Shown piece by piece: positions 7,411 through 15,443 of a stretch of DNA of 64,000 nucleotides (positions within the stretch are counted from its first letter, which is position 1; every line of letters begins with the position of its first letter). Origin of the DNA: Peribacillus alkalitolerans (GTDB lineage Bacteria; Bacillota; Bacilli; Bacillales; DSM-1321); NCBI RefSeq assembly GCF_010882125.1, contig NZ_JAAGVZ010000010.1:60419-124418 (forward strand), read 5' to 3'. A program made the position numbers and the translations under genes. The notes under the pieces were generated by a model, which worked only from the letters and a program-made list of their open reading frames with translations, made no database searches and was not told the DNA's origin.

Positions 7411-9657
7411 ATGGGTGCGCTGACAAATGATCAAGCTGTTTCACAAGAAATTTTTAAAATGATTGAGGGAATGAAATCTAAATTCCCTCAATTAGATTTT
7501 GAATCATATATACATAAAATGAATCGTTCATTCAACTCAAAAGATAACATGGGAAAAGATCAAATATTTCACCTCTCCATACTGACTGCTGTAGAGAGAA
7601 TAAGTGTGGAAGAACCGGATTGGACGTTTGTTGCTGCAAATCTGTATGCTTCAAGGCTGTATGAACAATGCAGAAAGGTTCGTGGCTTGAAGGATGAGGA
7701 GAAATATGGATCCTTTTATGGATTAATTAAGACTATGAGTGAAATGGGAATATACGATGATAGATTGCTAGAGTTCTATGCGAGAGAAGAAATCGACTTT
7801 CTAGGTTCGATCATTGATCCATTAAAGGATCGATTGTTTACTTACATTGGGATTGTAACCTTAGCAGAACGCTATTTGACGAAATCACATGATGGACAGG
7901 TTTACGAGCTTCCGCAGGAACGCTTTATGATTATCGCTATGACATTAATGATGAACGAACCGCAAGATAAACGATTAAATTTGATAGAAGAAGCATATTG
8001 GGCTTTGTCTAATCTTTATATGACGGTTGCGACGCCAACCTTAGCGAATGCAGGAAAGAGCTACGGACAGCTTTCAAGTTGTTTTATAGACACGGTGGAT
8101 GATAGTTTAAGAGGTATTTATGATTCGAATACAGATATCTCAACCCTAAGCAAAAATGGTGGCGGAATCGGCGTTTATCTTGGGAAAATCCGAAGCAGGG
8201 GTAGTGATATTAAAGGCTTCAAAGGAATTAGTTCAGGAGTAATACCGTGGATGAAGCAGCTGAATAACACAGCAGTTTCTGTTGATCAGCTGGGCCAAAG
8301 GCAAGGGGCTATAGCAGTTTATCTTGATGTTTGGCATAAGGACATTTTTTCTTTTCTAGATGTCCGTCTTAACAATGGTGATGAACGTCAGCGTACCCAC
8401 GATTTGTTTACAGGAATTTGCATTCCTGATCTATTCATGGAGCAAGTAGAGGCTAGAGGAGAATGGCACTTATTTGACCCTCATGAGGTAAGACGTATCC
8501 TCGGTTACTCCTTGGAGGATCATTTTGATGAGAGTCGTGGCGATGGAGTGTTCCGTGAAAAATATTGGGAATGCGTAAACCATCCGGATTTATCGAAAGT
8601 AACAGTTCCAGCTATTGAAATCATGAAGGCGATCATGAAATCCCAGCTAGAGACGGGTACTCCATATATGTTTTATCGTGATGAAGTAAACCGCCAGAAC
8701 GCCAACAAGCATAAAGGTATGATTTATTGTAGCAATCTCTGTACAGAAATCACTCAAAATATGAGTCCTACCCTAGTTGAAGAAGAGATTGTTCATGATG
8801 GAACGATTATCATCCATAAGAAACCGGGAGATTATGTGGTGTGCAATTTGTCTTCTATTGCACTTGCAAAAAGCGTTGGAGATGCTGTGCTTGAACGTTT
8901 AATCTCTATCCAGGTTCGGATGCTAGATAATGTTATTGATTTAAACGGAATTCCTGTTCTTCAGGCACAATTAACGAATGAACGTTACCGGGGGATAGGC
9001 TTAGGCACTTTTGGTTGGCATCATTTGCTTGCTCAAAAAGGAATCCGTTGGGAAAGTGAAAAAGCGGTGGACTATTGTGATTCTTTATATGAGGAAATTG
9101 CCTATTTGACTATAAAAGCAAGTATGGAACTGGCTAAAGAAAAAGGGACCTATCCATACTTTGAAGGATCTGACTGGCATACGGGTGATTTTTTTTCTTA
9201 CAAGGGTTATCAATCAGAAAAATGGATTGAGCTTAAACAGGAAATCATGGAGCATGGTATTCGAAATGGGTATTTAATGGCGGTGGCACCAAACTCTTCC
9301 ACCTCTATTATTGCTGGTTCAACTGCTAGTATTGACCCGATATTCCGGAAATCCTATTCCGAAGAAAAAAAGGATTATAAGATACCCGTTACTGCTCCAG
9401 ATTTATCAGCGATAACGAACTGGTTTTATAAAAGTGCATACACCATCGACCAACACTGGAGTATCAAGCAAAACGCCAAACGACAAAAACATATCGATCA
9501 ATCCATTTCATTCAATTTTTATGTCTCGAATGATATAAAGGCGAAAGCATTATTGGATTTGCATTTGGATGCATGGGGCTCAGGATTGAAAACGACTTAT
9601 TATGTTAGGTCAACTTCAGGTGCTGAAATAGAAGATTGTGAAAGTTGCCATAGTTAA
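7411..9657 (+). CDS. nrdA: class I ribonucleoside-diphosphate reductase, alpha (large) subunit
   Basis: This 748-residue catalytic subunit reduces ribonucleotides to deoxyribonucleotides. Active-site cysteines are visible: SSCFIDT (about 222), CSNLCTEI (thiyl cysteine, about 445), VVCNLSS (about 490), and the C-terminal CESC shuttle pair that is re-reduced by thioredoxin or glutaredoxin. The N-terminus is too short and divergent for a clear ATP-cone, so overall activity control by dATP may be missing. The ATG at 7411 is chosen because GGGAGG sits 7 bases before it. It is followed 19 bases later by the beta subunit. Control by the upstream B12 riboswitch is strongly implied. Confidence 0.93.
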   Translation: MGALTNDQAVSQEIFKMIEGMKSKFPQLDFESYIHKMNRSFNSKDNMGKDQIFHLSILTAVERISVEEPDWTFVAANLYASRLYEQCRKVRGLKDEEKYGSFYGLIKTMSEMGIYDDRLLEFYAREEIDFLGSIIDPLKDRLFTYIGIVTLAERYLTKSHDGQVYELPQERFMIIAMTLMMNEPQDKRLNLIEEAYWALSNLYMTVATPTLANAGKSYGQLSSCFIDTVDDSLRGIYDSNTDISTLSKNGGGIGVYLGKIRSRGSDIKGFKGISSGVIPWMKQLNNTAVSVDQLGQRQGAIAVYLDVWHKDIFSFLDVRLNNGDERQRTHDLFTGICIPDLFMEQVEARGEWHLFDPHEVRRILGYSLEDHFDESRGDGVFREKYWECVNHPDLSKVTVPAIEIMKAIMKSQLETGTPYMFYRDEVNRQNANKHKGMIYCSNLCTEITQNMSPTLVEEEIVHDGTIIIHKKPGDYVVCNLSSIALAKSVGDAVLERLISIQVRMLDNVIDLNGIPVLQAQLTNERYRGIGLGTFGWHHLLAQKGIRWESEKAVDYCDSLYEEIAYLTIKASMELAKEKGTYPYFEGSDWHTGDFFSYKGYQSEKWIELKQEIMEHGIRNGYLMAVAPNSSTSIIAGSTASIDPIFRKSYSEEKKDYKIPVTAPDLSAITNWFYKSAYTIDQHWSIKQNAKRQKHIDQSISFNFYVSNDIKAKALLDLHLDAWGSGLKTTYYVRSTSGAEIEDCESCHS

Positions 9658-9676
9658 CTGAAAGGAGAATCCATTT

Positions 9677-10714
9677 ATGACTCAAATAACAAAAAGGGCA
9701 CTCGTTGATGAAGGAGCCCCTAACTGCTCAACTGCCATTATTAATGGAAGGAGCTCGAATGTATTAAATTGGGATGATGTCCGTTTTTCATGGGCTTATC
9801 CAAAATATAAGAAAATGCTGGCAAATTTCTGGACACCTTTTGAAATCAATATGTCCAATGATATCAAACAATTCCCGTTGCTTTCAAAGAAAGAACAGGA
9901 TGCTTTTTTGAAGATTATAGGCTTACTAGCTTTGTTGGATAGCATCCAGACTGATTTTGCGAGCAAGGTCGCCGATTATGTGACGGATTCGAGTATTAAT
10001 GCGCTGATGATCATACTTGCACAACAAGAGGTCATTCACAACCATTCTTATAGCTATGTCCTTTCTAGTCTAGTATCCAAGCAGCAACAGGATGAAGTTT
10101 TCGAGTTTTGGAGAAGTGAACCAATCTTACAAAAGCGGAATGAGTTTGTTACAGAGGGGTACAGAGATTTTGCAGAAGAGCCGACAATAGAAAATTTCTT
10201 AAAGGCCATCATTTTTGATGTGATCCTGGAAGGGTTATTCTTTTATTCTGGATTTGCATTTTTCTATAATTTGGCCAGGAATCAAAAGATGCTTGCTAGT
10301 AGCACGATGATTAACTATATCAATCGCGATGAGCATCTTCATGTTGGGTTGTTTGAAAATATTTATAAAGAAGTGCTGAAGGAGAATCCTTCCTATGACA
10401 CTGAGGAGCTTCGAACATTTGGAAAGGAAACCTTTAGAGAGGCAGCAGAGCTAGAAATTGAGTGGGGTAGATATATTATTGGTAATGATATGGAAGGAAT
10501 TCTCATGCAAGAACTGGAGGATTACATCAAATTCATGGCCAATATGAGAGCCAAACAGCTTGGCTTTGAAGCACCATTTGATGGGTACCGAAGCAACCCT
10601 ATGAGATGGATCATAGCATACCAGGAAGTCGATTTAGGGAAAACGGACTTTTTTGAGCAAAGATCAAGACAATATACGAAAACATCTGACGCGAACGGCT
10701 TTGATGATCTATAA
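9677..10714 (+). CDS. nrdB: class I ribonucleotide reductase, beta (radical) subunit
   Basis: This 345-residue ferritin-like subunit keeps every metal ligand and the radical tyrosine: Asp88, Glu118, His121, Tyr125, Glu185, Glu219 and His222, with spacing identical to the E. coli NrdB set. It should therefore make a stable tyrosyl radical on a dinuclear iron or manganese centre. No nrdI gene is adjacent, which argues against the class Ib NrdEF/NrdI type. A GAAAGGAG site precedes the ATG. The gene ends at a strong terminator, closing the B12-controlled operon. Confidence 0.93.
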   Translation: MTQITKRALVDEGAPNCSTAIINGRSSNVLNWDDVRFSWAYPKYKKMLANFWTPFEINMSNDIKQFPLLSKKEQDAFLKIIGLLALLDSIQTDFASKVADYVTDSSINALMIILAQQEVIHNHSYSYVLSSLVSKQQQDEVFEFWRSEPILQKRNEFVTEGYRDFAEEPTIENFLKAIIFDVILEGLFFYSGFAFFYNLARNQKMLASSTMINYINRDEHLHVGLFENIYKEVLKENPSYDTEELRTFGKETFREAAELEIEWGRYIIGNDMEGILMQELEDYIKFMANMRAKQLGFEAPFDGYRSNPMRWIIAYQEVDLGKTDFFEQRSRQYTKTSDANGFDDL

Positions 10715-10721
10715 GACTAGT

Positions 10722-10770
10722 AAGACTTAAAAGGGACAAGAAAATCCCTTTTGAGTCTTCTCTTTTTTTT
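10722..10770 (+). terminator. terminator of the nrd operon
   Basis: AAGACTTAAAAGGGA pairs with TCCCTTTTGAGTCTT and is followed by eight T. It begins 8 bases after the nrdB stop. Confidence 0.85.
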
Positions 10771-10804
10771 ACTCGTATTTTCCATATTGGGTGATATTTT
10801 ATAA

Positions 10805-10960
10805 TCTAGTTTTCTTAATAATAATCTCGGCTATTTCCTCTACATTTAATTCCATTTTATCAATATACGCTTCGAAACTACCTACGGTGAATGCTTCAAT
10901 ACACTTATGAGATGTGCTTAGAAAATTAGAATTTTTTAAAAAATTGGATAACCCATGAAA
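10805..10960 (-). other. open frame without clear start, possible gene remnant
   Basis: In the roughly 310-base gap between nrdB and the signal peptidase gene, the minus strand has about 50 open codons ending in TAA, with a plausible amphipathic tail (acidic, then Ile-rich, then KKTRL). No start codon with a ribosome site was found. It may be the end of a decayed gene. No family was recognised, and apart from the terminator nothing else was seen in the gap. Confidence 0.25.
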
Positions 10961-11026
10961 CCTAGGGGAAATAGTTTACGTCTAAATAAAGTGAGAGATG
11001 GTTTACTATTCTTGAGGAGGAGTCCT

Positions 11027-11560
11027 ATGCAAGAAGAACGCGATACAAAAGAAGAATTCTTATCTTGGGTAAAGTCACTGTTTTTTGCTATAGCCATAGC
11101 CATTATTTGTCGTCATTTTTTATTTACTCCAGTGACCGTTCATGGTGAATCCATGATGCCTACATTCGAAAATAAGAATAAGGTTGTTATCACAAAGGTT
11201 AGTAAGCTTGAGCATTTTGATATGATCGTTTTCCATTCACCAGTTTCAGAGGATAATCATATCAAAAGGCTGATTGGCCTACCTGGTGATACTGTAGAAG
11301 TAAAGGATGACACGCTTTATATCAATGGGAAAGAATTCAAAGAACCCTATTTAAAGTCAAACAAGGAGAAAATTACAACACAAGAAAAGTTAACTGAGGA
11401 TTTTAAAGTCGAAGTGCCAGAGGATTCATTGTTTGTCATGGGTGATAATCGAAGGAAAAGCGGAGACAGTAGAATATACGGTTTTATACATAGGGACTCA
11501 GTCATAGGGGAAGTAAAGTTCCGTTACTATCCTGTACAAGAATTGGGTATTCCAAAATGA
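11027..11560 (+). CDS. lepB: signal peptidase I (type P)
   Basis: This 178-residue enzyme cleaves Sec/Tat signal peptides at the outer face of the membrane. One N-terminal membrane segment spans about residues 16-33. The catalytic Ser42 lies in HGESMMPT and the general base Lys80 in HIKRLIGLPGD; the MGDNRRKSGDSR box is also present. The ATG at 11027 is used because GAGGAGG is 6 bases before it; the longer in-frame opening at 10955 lacks a site. Size and single membrane segment match SipS-type enzymes. It is monocistronic. Confidence 0.92.
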   Translation: MQEERDTKEEFLSWVKSLFFAIAIAIICRHFLFTPVTVHGESMMPTFENKNKVVITKVSKLEHFDMIVFHSPVSEDNHIKRLIGLPGDTVEVKDDTLYINGKEFKEPYLKSNKEKITTQEKLTEDFKVEVPEDSLFVMGDNRRKSGDSRIYGFIHRDSVIGEVKFRYYPVQELGIPK

Positions 11561-11582
11561 TATATACAAACTCATATAAAAA

Positions 11583-11617
11583 AAGCCCGTGCTAATCCAT
11601 AAGATTTAAACGGGCTT
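11583..11617. terminator. bidirectional terminator between lepB and the anti-sigma gene
   Basis: AAGCCCG pairs with CGGGCTT, with an A run before and T-rich bases after. It sits between convergent genes ending at 11560 and 11630. Confidence 0.75.
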
Positions 11618-11629
11618 ATTTTTATTATT

Positions 11630-12745
11630 CTACTTTAGATCTACCTTATACTTCAGTGTTCCACCTTTATGATCAGTGACATTGATGTTAAGATGTTTTG
11701 TTCCCTTTTCAATAGGACTTACCCAGATTTGTTGCTTAAATTCTTCCTTAGAAACGTAATTCATCAATCCACCTAATTCGATACCATGGTCGTATTTTTC
11801 CCACCATTCGTTTGGTGTGATGGAAGTAATAGATTTAATCTTATTCCCTTTATCATCCGTTACTTCTACTGATAGTTCATTGTGGATCCAATAGCCTTCA
11901 GCTTTTGGGTTAGGTTGTGCAGCTTCAGCGACTTTTTTTCCTTTTACATGGAAGTTAATCGCTGTAGCACTTGGAGCAGTAATAACTTTTTCCAATGTAT
12001 ATGTTGTATCATCTACTATGTTACTTTCTTCAGTGTTGTAGGTGTACTCTTTGACTTCAGATGCTTCTCGATGAGTTGGGATATTAAAGCTCCAGTCCCC
12101 GTCCACACCGCCAATCTCAGTGAACTTAAATTGAAGGTTAAACTTTTCTGGAATATTAGAGTTAAAGTGGGTAAAAGGGAAATCGGCAATAGCGATATAT
12201 TTGTTATCTGTGCCTTCTAGTTTGCTATATTTCCAGAACATATTAGATGTTTTGATCCAATTATTCTCAGCAAAGTTTATATATTCAAAACCAGTAACGC
12301 CTTTTGACCCATCGGCTCCTTTAGGGAATTCAAAAATCGCAGCCACGGAAAATCTTGCACCGTCATGAATCATATCAGATATAGTAACCTTCACATCTTG
12401 GTCTTTTACGGATTGATTGATTACGGTAACTCCACTTTTCTCCTTAATTGCATTCATATAGCCAGTATCACTAAGCTTTTCAACTGAAAAAACAGAGCCA
12501 ATAACAGGTAGCTTTTCGAGCATTGATGCCATCGTAGGAGAAACAAAGCCCGTTGAATAAATGCCTACCCCAAGAGCTACAGTGGCAACGGCAGATACGA
12601 TTGTTTTCTTTTTCATGTACATATATCTTTTACCCCTTTCATTCCCGATTTCTTTCATTATTGATTTCTTCACGGAAGAGGAAACATGGATGCTTTTGGA
12701 TTTCTCTTGTAAGGCGTTTTTGATTTTTTGCTCCAGATTATTCAT
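11630..12745 (-). CDS. anti-sigma factor with DUF4179 domain
   Basis: This 371-residue protein has a basic cytoplasmic N-terminus, one membrane segment at about residues 48-66 and a large extracytoplasmic region. The outer part begins with a DUF4179-type domain (the SPTMASMLEKLPVIGSVF stretch is typical) and probably ends with a DUF5643-like beta domain. Its ATG overlaps the TGA of the sigma gene by 4 bases (ATGA), so the two were translationally coupled. The upstream sigma gene is frameshifted, so this anti-sigma may now lack its partner. Confidence 0.75.
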   Translation of the reverse strand: MNNLEQKIKNALQEKSKSIHVSSSVKKSIMKEIGNERGKRYMYMKKKTIVSAVATVALGVGIYSTGFVSPTMASMLEKLPVIGSVFSVEKLSDTGYMNAIKEKSGVTVINQSVKDQDVKVTISDMIHDGARFSVAAIFEFPKGADGSKGVTGFEYINFAENNWIKTSNMFWKYSKLEGTDNKYIAIADFPFTHFNSNIPEKFNLQFKFTEIGGVDGDWSFNIPTHREASEVKEYTYNTEESNIVDDTTYTLEKVITAPSATAINFHVKGKKVAEAAQPNPKAEGYWIHNELSVEVTDDKGNKIKSITSITPNEWWEKYDHGIELGGLMNYVSKEEFKQQIWVSPIEKGTKHLNINVTDHKGGTLKYKVDLK

Positions 12746-13319
12746 TGTTTCCCCTCGCTTATTTGAAAAATGGTGTTGATTTGATTTAATCCTCTTAGCT
12801 TAGATAAGGCAGAGTGGATTCTAGACTTAACAGTACCGACTGGTATATCCAATATGGTTGCAATTTCTTCCTGCGAATAGTCATTTAGATAACGTAGAAT
12901 GATGACTTGCTTCAGTTTGACAGGGAGTTTTCAATGCAAGTAAGTAACTCTTCATTCTCTAATGTGGAAAGCACCACTTGGCTAGCATCCTCACCGAAAG
13001 TGGTAGTCTCGAATTGTTTCTTTTTCTCAGAAAGCATGAATAGCTTAAAGTTCTTCCGTCTTTGTTTCTTGACTTGGTTAACAGCGATGCCAACTAGCCA
13101 TGGCTTGAAGTTTCTAGAAGAGTCAAACCTCGATAAGGCATGGTATGCTTGAATATAGGTTTCTTGAATGACATCCTCCAAATCAGCGCGATCTGTAAGA
13201 AGGAAGTAAACAGCGCGAGTGACTTCCTCAATAGTCAAATCATAGATTTGACTGAATGAGTCACGATTTCCGGAAATCGCTTGATTAATTAATGTGTGAA
13301 GGCCTTCATCACGTCTCAC
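12742..13319 (-). pseudogene. ECF sigma factor gene broken by a 1-base frameshift
   Basis: A GTG at 13319 with AAAGGAGG upstream opens a sigma factor whose region 2 is intact (LEDVIQETYIQAYHAL, then FKPWLVGIAVNQVKKQ). The frame hits TGA at 12912-12914, just before region 4. Region 4 is intact in the neighbouring frame (LPVKLKQVIILRYLNDYSQE, then the helix-turn-helix) and ends at 12742, overlapping the anti-sigma start. One extra A in the GAAAAC stretch near 12930 would restore a full protein. The cause could be mutation, a sequencing error or, less likely, slippage during translation. Confidence 0.85.
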
Positions 13320-13453
13320 GGTACATCCTCCTTTACTTCTCACTCTATATTGGTCAGGTCTGGAAAAAACGTTCGAAATAATTTTGAAACTCGTCCAATA
13401 ATTATTTATACTAAATAATATTGGGTAATTTATCCATAAAAAGGTGGCATAAC

Positions 13454-14233
13454 ATGGAAGAGTATCAAAGCCCGTTTAAACGTTTATATAATTTTCGAGA
13501 TATAGGTGGTAAGCGGACTAGTGAAGGAAAGAAACTTAAAGAAGGCATCTTGTATCGTTCAGGAGATCTTTCTAAATTGAACAAACAAGATATGAAAACG
13601 ATGGAGACTTTCGGCTTTAGGTTGATTGTTGACGTTCGCGGAGAAATTGAACGGAAAACGTATCCGAATAAGCTTGTAAAGAACACATGCTTACAAACAA
13701 TCACTGTTCCTATACAGCATGATAGTCAAGAGTTTAATAATAAGAAGGAATTCTTTAAATATTTAAAAGGTGAAACGAATCTGGATTTTGAAGAATTCAT
13801 GAAGGATTTCTACCGTACCATTTCATTTGAACGGACAGATCAAATTCGAGATGTAATTTCATTACTTGCAGACAAAGCTAATTATCCTATTCTTCTACAT
13901 TGTACAGGAGGAAAAGACCGGACAGGCTTTATATCAGCTATGGTCCAATTGGTGGCAGGAGTACCTATGGAACTCGTTACGCAAGATTATCTTTTATCCA
14001 ATGAATTAAACAAAATTAGGATGAAAAAGCTTGAGAGAATAATCAGATGGGGAACTTTGTTTCAAGTCCCAACAGAAAGATTAAAACCGATTTTTGAGGT
14101 AAGGGAAGAATATTTGATTGAGATAATTGATATTTTAATAGAAAAATACGGCTCGATTGAAGAGTATTTAATATCAGGCTGCAATATTGATCAAGATACC
14201 GTTAATAAGTTGAAACATAATATCTTGGAATAA
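13454..14233 (+). CDS. tyrosine/serine protein phosphatase, IphP-like
   Basis: This 259-residue protein has the N-terminal FRDIGG motif and the P-loop HCTGGKDRTG (about residues 154-163) typical of the IphP/Siw14-like phosphatase group. The Cys is the nucleophile and the Arg the phosphate anchor; the Lys within CxxGKDR suggests possible activity on phospho-Tyr, phospho-Ser/Thr or phosphoinositide-like substrates. The ATG at 13454 has AAGGTGG upstream and is preferred to a TTG at 13421. The membrane-protein gene follows by about 20 bases. Confidence 0.85.
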   Translation: MEEYQSPFKRLYNFRDIGGKRTSEGKKLKEGILYRSGDLSKLNKQDMKTMETFGFRLIVDVRGEIERKTYPNKLVKNTCLQTITVPIQHDSQEFNNKKEFFKYLKGETNLDFEEFMKDFYRTISFERTDQIRDVISLLADKANYPILLHCTGGKDRTGFISAMVQLVAGVPMELVTQDYLLSNELNKIRMKKLERIIRWGTLFQVPTERLKPIFEVREEYLIEIIDILIEKYGSIEEYLISGCNIDQDTVNKLKHNILE

Positions 14234-14252
14234 TGAATCTCGTAGAAAGTGA

Positions 14253-15017
14253 ATGACAATGAAAAATATCATAATAGCTATTGAATGTTTGCTTATCGTT
14301 ATGTTGATTTATCGAATCAGTAGGATAATCATTGCTTATCGAAAAATAAAAGTGGGGAGTTTTCCTAATAAAATTTCCGAGGCACTATCTTCAAGTATAA
14401 GAAGTAAGATTGGAGTTGCGGTATTACGCCATGAATTAGTAATGTATTATTATTTATTTACTAAAACGGGGGAAATAAAACTTAGTCCAGATGAAACATC
14501 TTTTTCTTATTATAAAAGCTCAGGATATAAAACGTTTATGATTGCTATTTTGGCCATTACTTTATTGGAAACTGTTGGGGTTTCCTATTTATTGCACAAT
14601 TGGAAGCCGGTAATAGCATGGATTCATTTGTTCCTGAATTTTTATTTGTTTGTGTTCTTTATTAGTGATTATAAAGGATATTTGCGAAATCCTTTTATCC
14701 TTGGAAAAGATACATTACTAGTCCAACTAGGCTGGAGATCGAAGATGGTAATTCCTTTGTGTGATTTAGAACGATTACTTGATGGGAAAGATTATGAAGA
14801 AGAAAAAAAGAAAAAAGACGTCTATATGGCAACTTTAATGGAAATGGAAACCCCACAATATTGTTTGGAATTGAAAAATCCAGTTACTGTGACAGAACCA
14901 TTTGGGAGAAAGAGAGAAGTCACTAAAGTATATATTACTGTTGATGATCCACAATTGTTTTCTAAAAGGATGAGGGAAGCAATAAATCAAATTGAAAAGG
15001 AGAGCAGCAGTGGTTAA
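14253..15017 (+). CDS. uncharacterised membrane protein
   Basis: A 254-residue protein I do not recognise. It has a membrane segment at about residues 5-25, a soluble stretch, two close membrane segments at about 90-138, and a C-terminal soluble part with a Lys/Glu-rich coil (about 180-192). The layout, a short loop between two helices followed by a beta-rich tail, is reminiscent of small PH-like membrane proteins. It lies 19 bases after the phosphatase gene and is probably co-transcribed with it. The ribosome site is weak. Function unknown. Confidence 0.6.
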   Translation: MTMKNIIIAIECLLIVMLIYRISRIIIAYRKIKVGSFPNKISEALSSSIRSKIGVAVLRHELVMYYYLFTKTGEIKLSPDETSFSYYKSSGYKTFMIAILAITLLETVGVSYLLHNWKPVIAWIHLFLNFYLFVFFISDYKGYLRNPFILGKDTLLVQLGWRSKMVIPLCDLERLLDGKDYEEEKKKKDVYMATLMEMETPQYCLELKNPVTVTEPFGRKREVTKVYITVDDPQLFSKRMREAINQIEKESSSG

Positions 15018-15035
15018 TCGCTGTGCTCTCGGATC

Positions 15036-15203
15036 TTTATCTTCTATGCTTAACTAAGTCGAGTACGCCCAATACTATATGAGCTAAACCAAACCCAAAT
15101 ATAGTATTGGCAATCATTTTATTTGGCCCACGTATTTGTTGCATTGCATGACCAGCAGTAGTCACGGCTGTACTTTAAGCTGTGGGAATTAATCCTTCAT
15201 CAT
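15036..15203 (-). pseudogene. decayed small hydrophobic protein gene
   Basis: On the minus strand a TGAGGAG site and ATG at 15203 or 15200 are followed by a frame that stops at once. One base further on, a frame reads through LIPTA, a stop, then STAVTTAGHAMQQIRGP and a hydrophobic tail ending LVKHRR with TAA at 15036. A single-base insertion plus one stop reversion would give a roughly 55-residue membrane peptide. It looks like a small bacillus gene of unknown function that has decayed. Confidence 0.45.
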
Positions 15204-15303
15204 GAGCATTCTCCTCATTTCATGTAGATAGGGAAGATTTCTCTCCTTTATTATTAATTTCTATTGTTAATGTTGTATGTAAGGAAGTATATGCAAATAA
15301 AAT

Positions 15304-15416
15304 TTGACTGATGGGTCATTCATTATTTGGACATTTGGTATATCTATACAATTAATAATAATTGACTAGTGACCAATTGGTCAGTTAAACTGATAAGGTG
15401 TTGACCGTTTAGTCAA
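15304..15416 (+). promoter_or_regulatory. triple palindromic operator region of the RND pump
   Basis: Three related sites precede the pump gene: TTGACTGATGGGTCATT (15304-15320), TGACCAATTGGTCA (15370-15383, a perfect palindrome) and TTGACCGTTTAGTCAA (15401-15416). All are TGAC...GTCA dyads typical of TetR-family binding sites. The last lies just before the ribosome site. The same motif flanks the MFS pump start at 21246-21293. No TetR gene is present in the window, so the repressor must act in trans. Confidence 0.7.
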
Positions 15417-15443
15417 AAAGTATTATTTACAAAGGAGAAGTTT

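Noticed and set aside
7411..10714. Class Ib NrdEF system
   Set aside because: No nrdI gene is adjacent and the beta subunit spacing of ligands and tyrosine fits NrdB; nothing positively indicates class Ib.
12900..12940. Programmed -1 frameshift in the ECF sigma gene
   Set aside because: The site has only four A and no classical A AAA AAG slippery heptamer or clear stimulatory structure; deletion or sequencing error is simpler.
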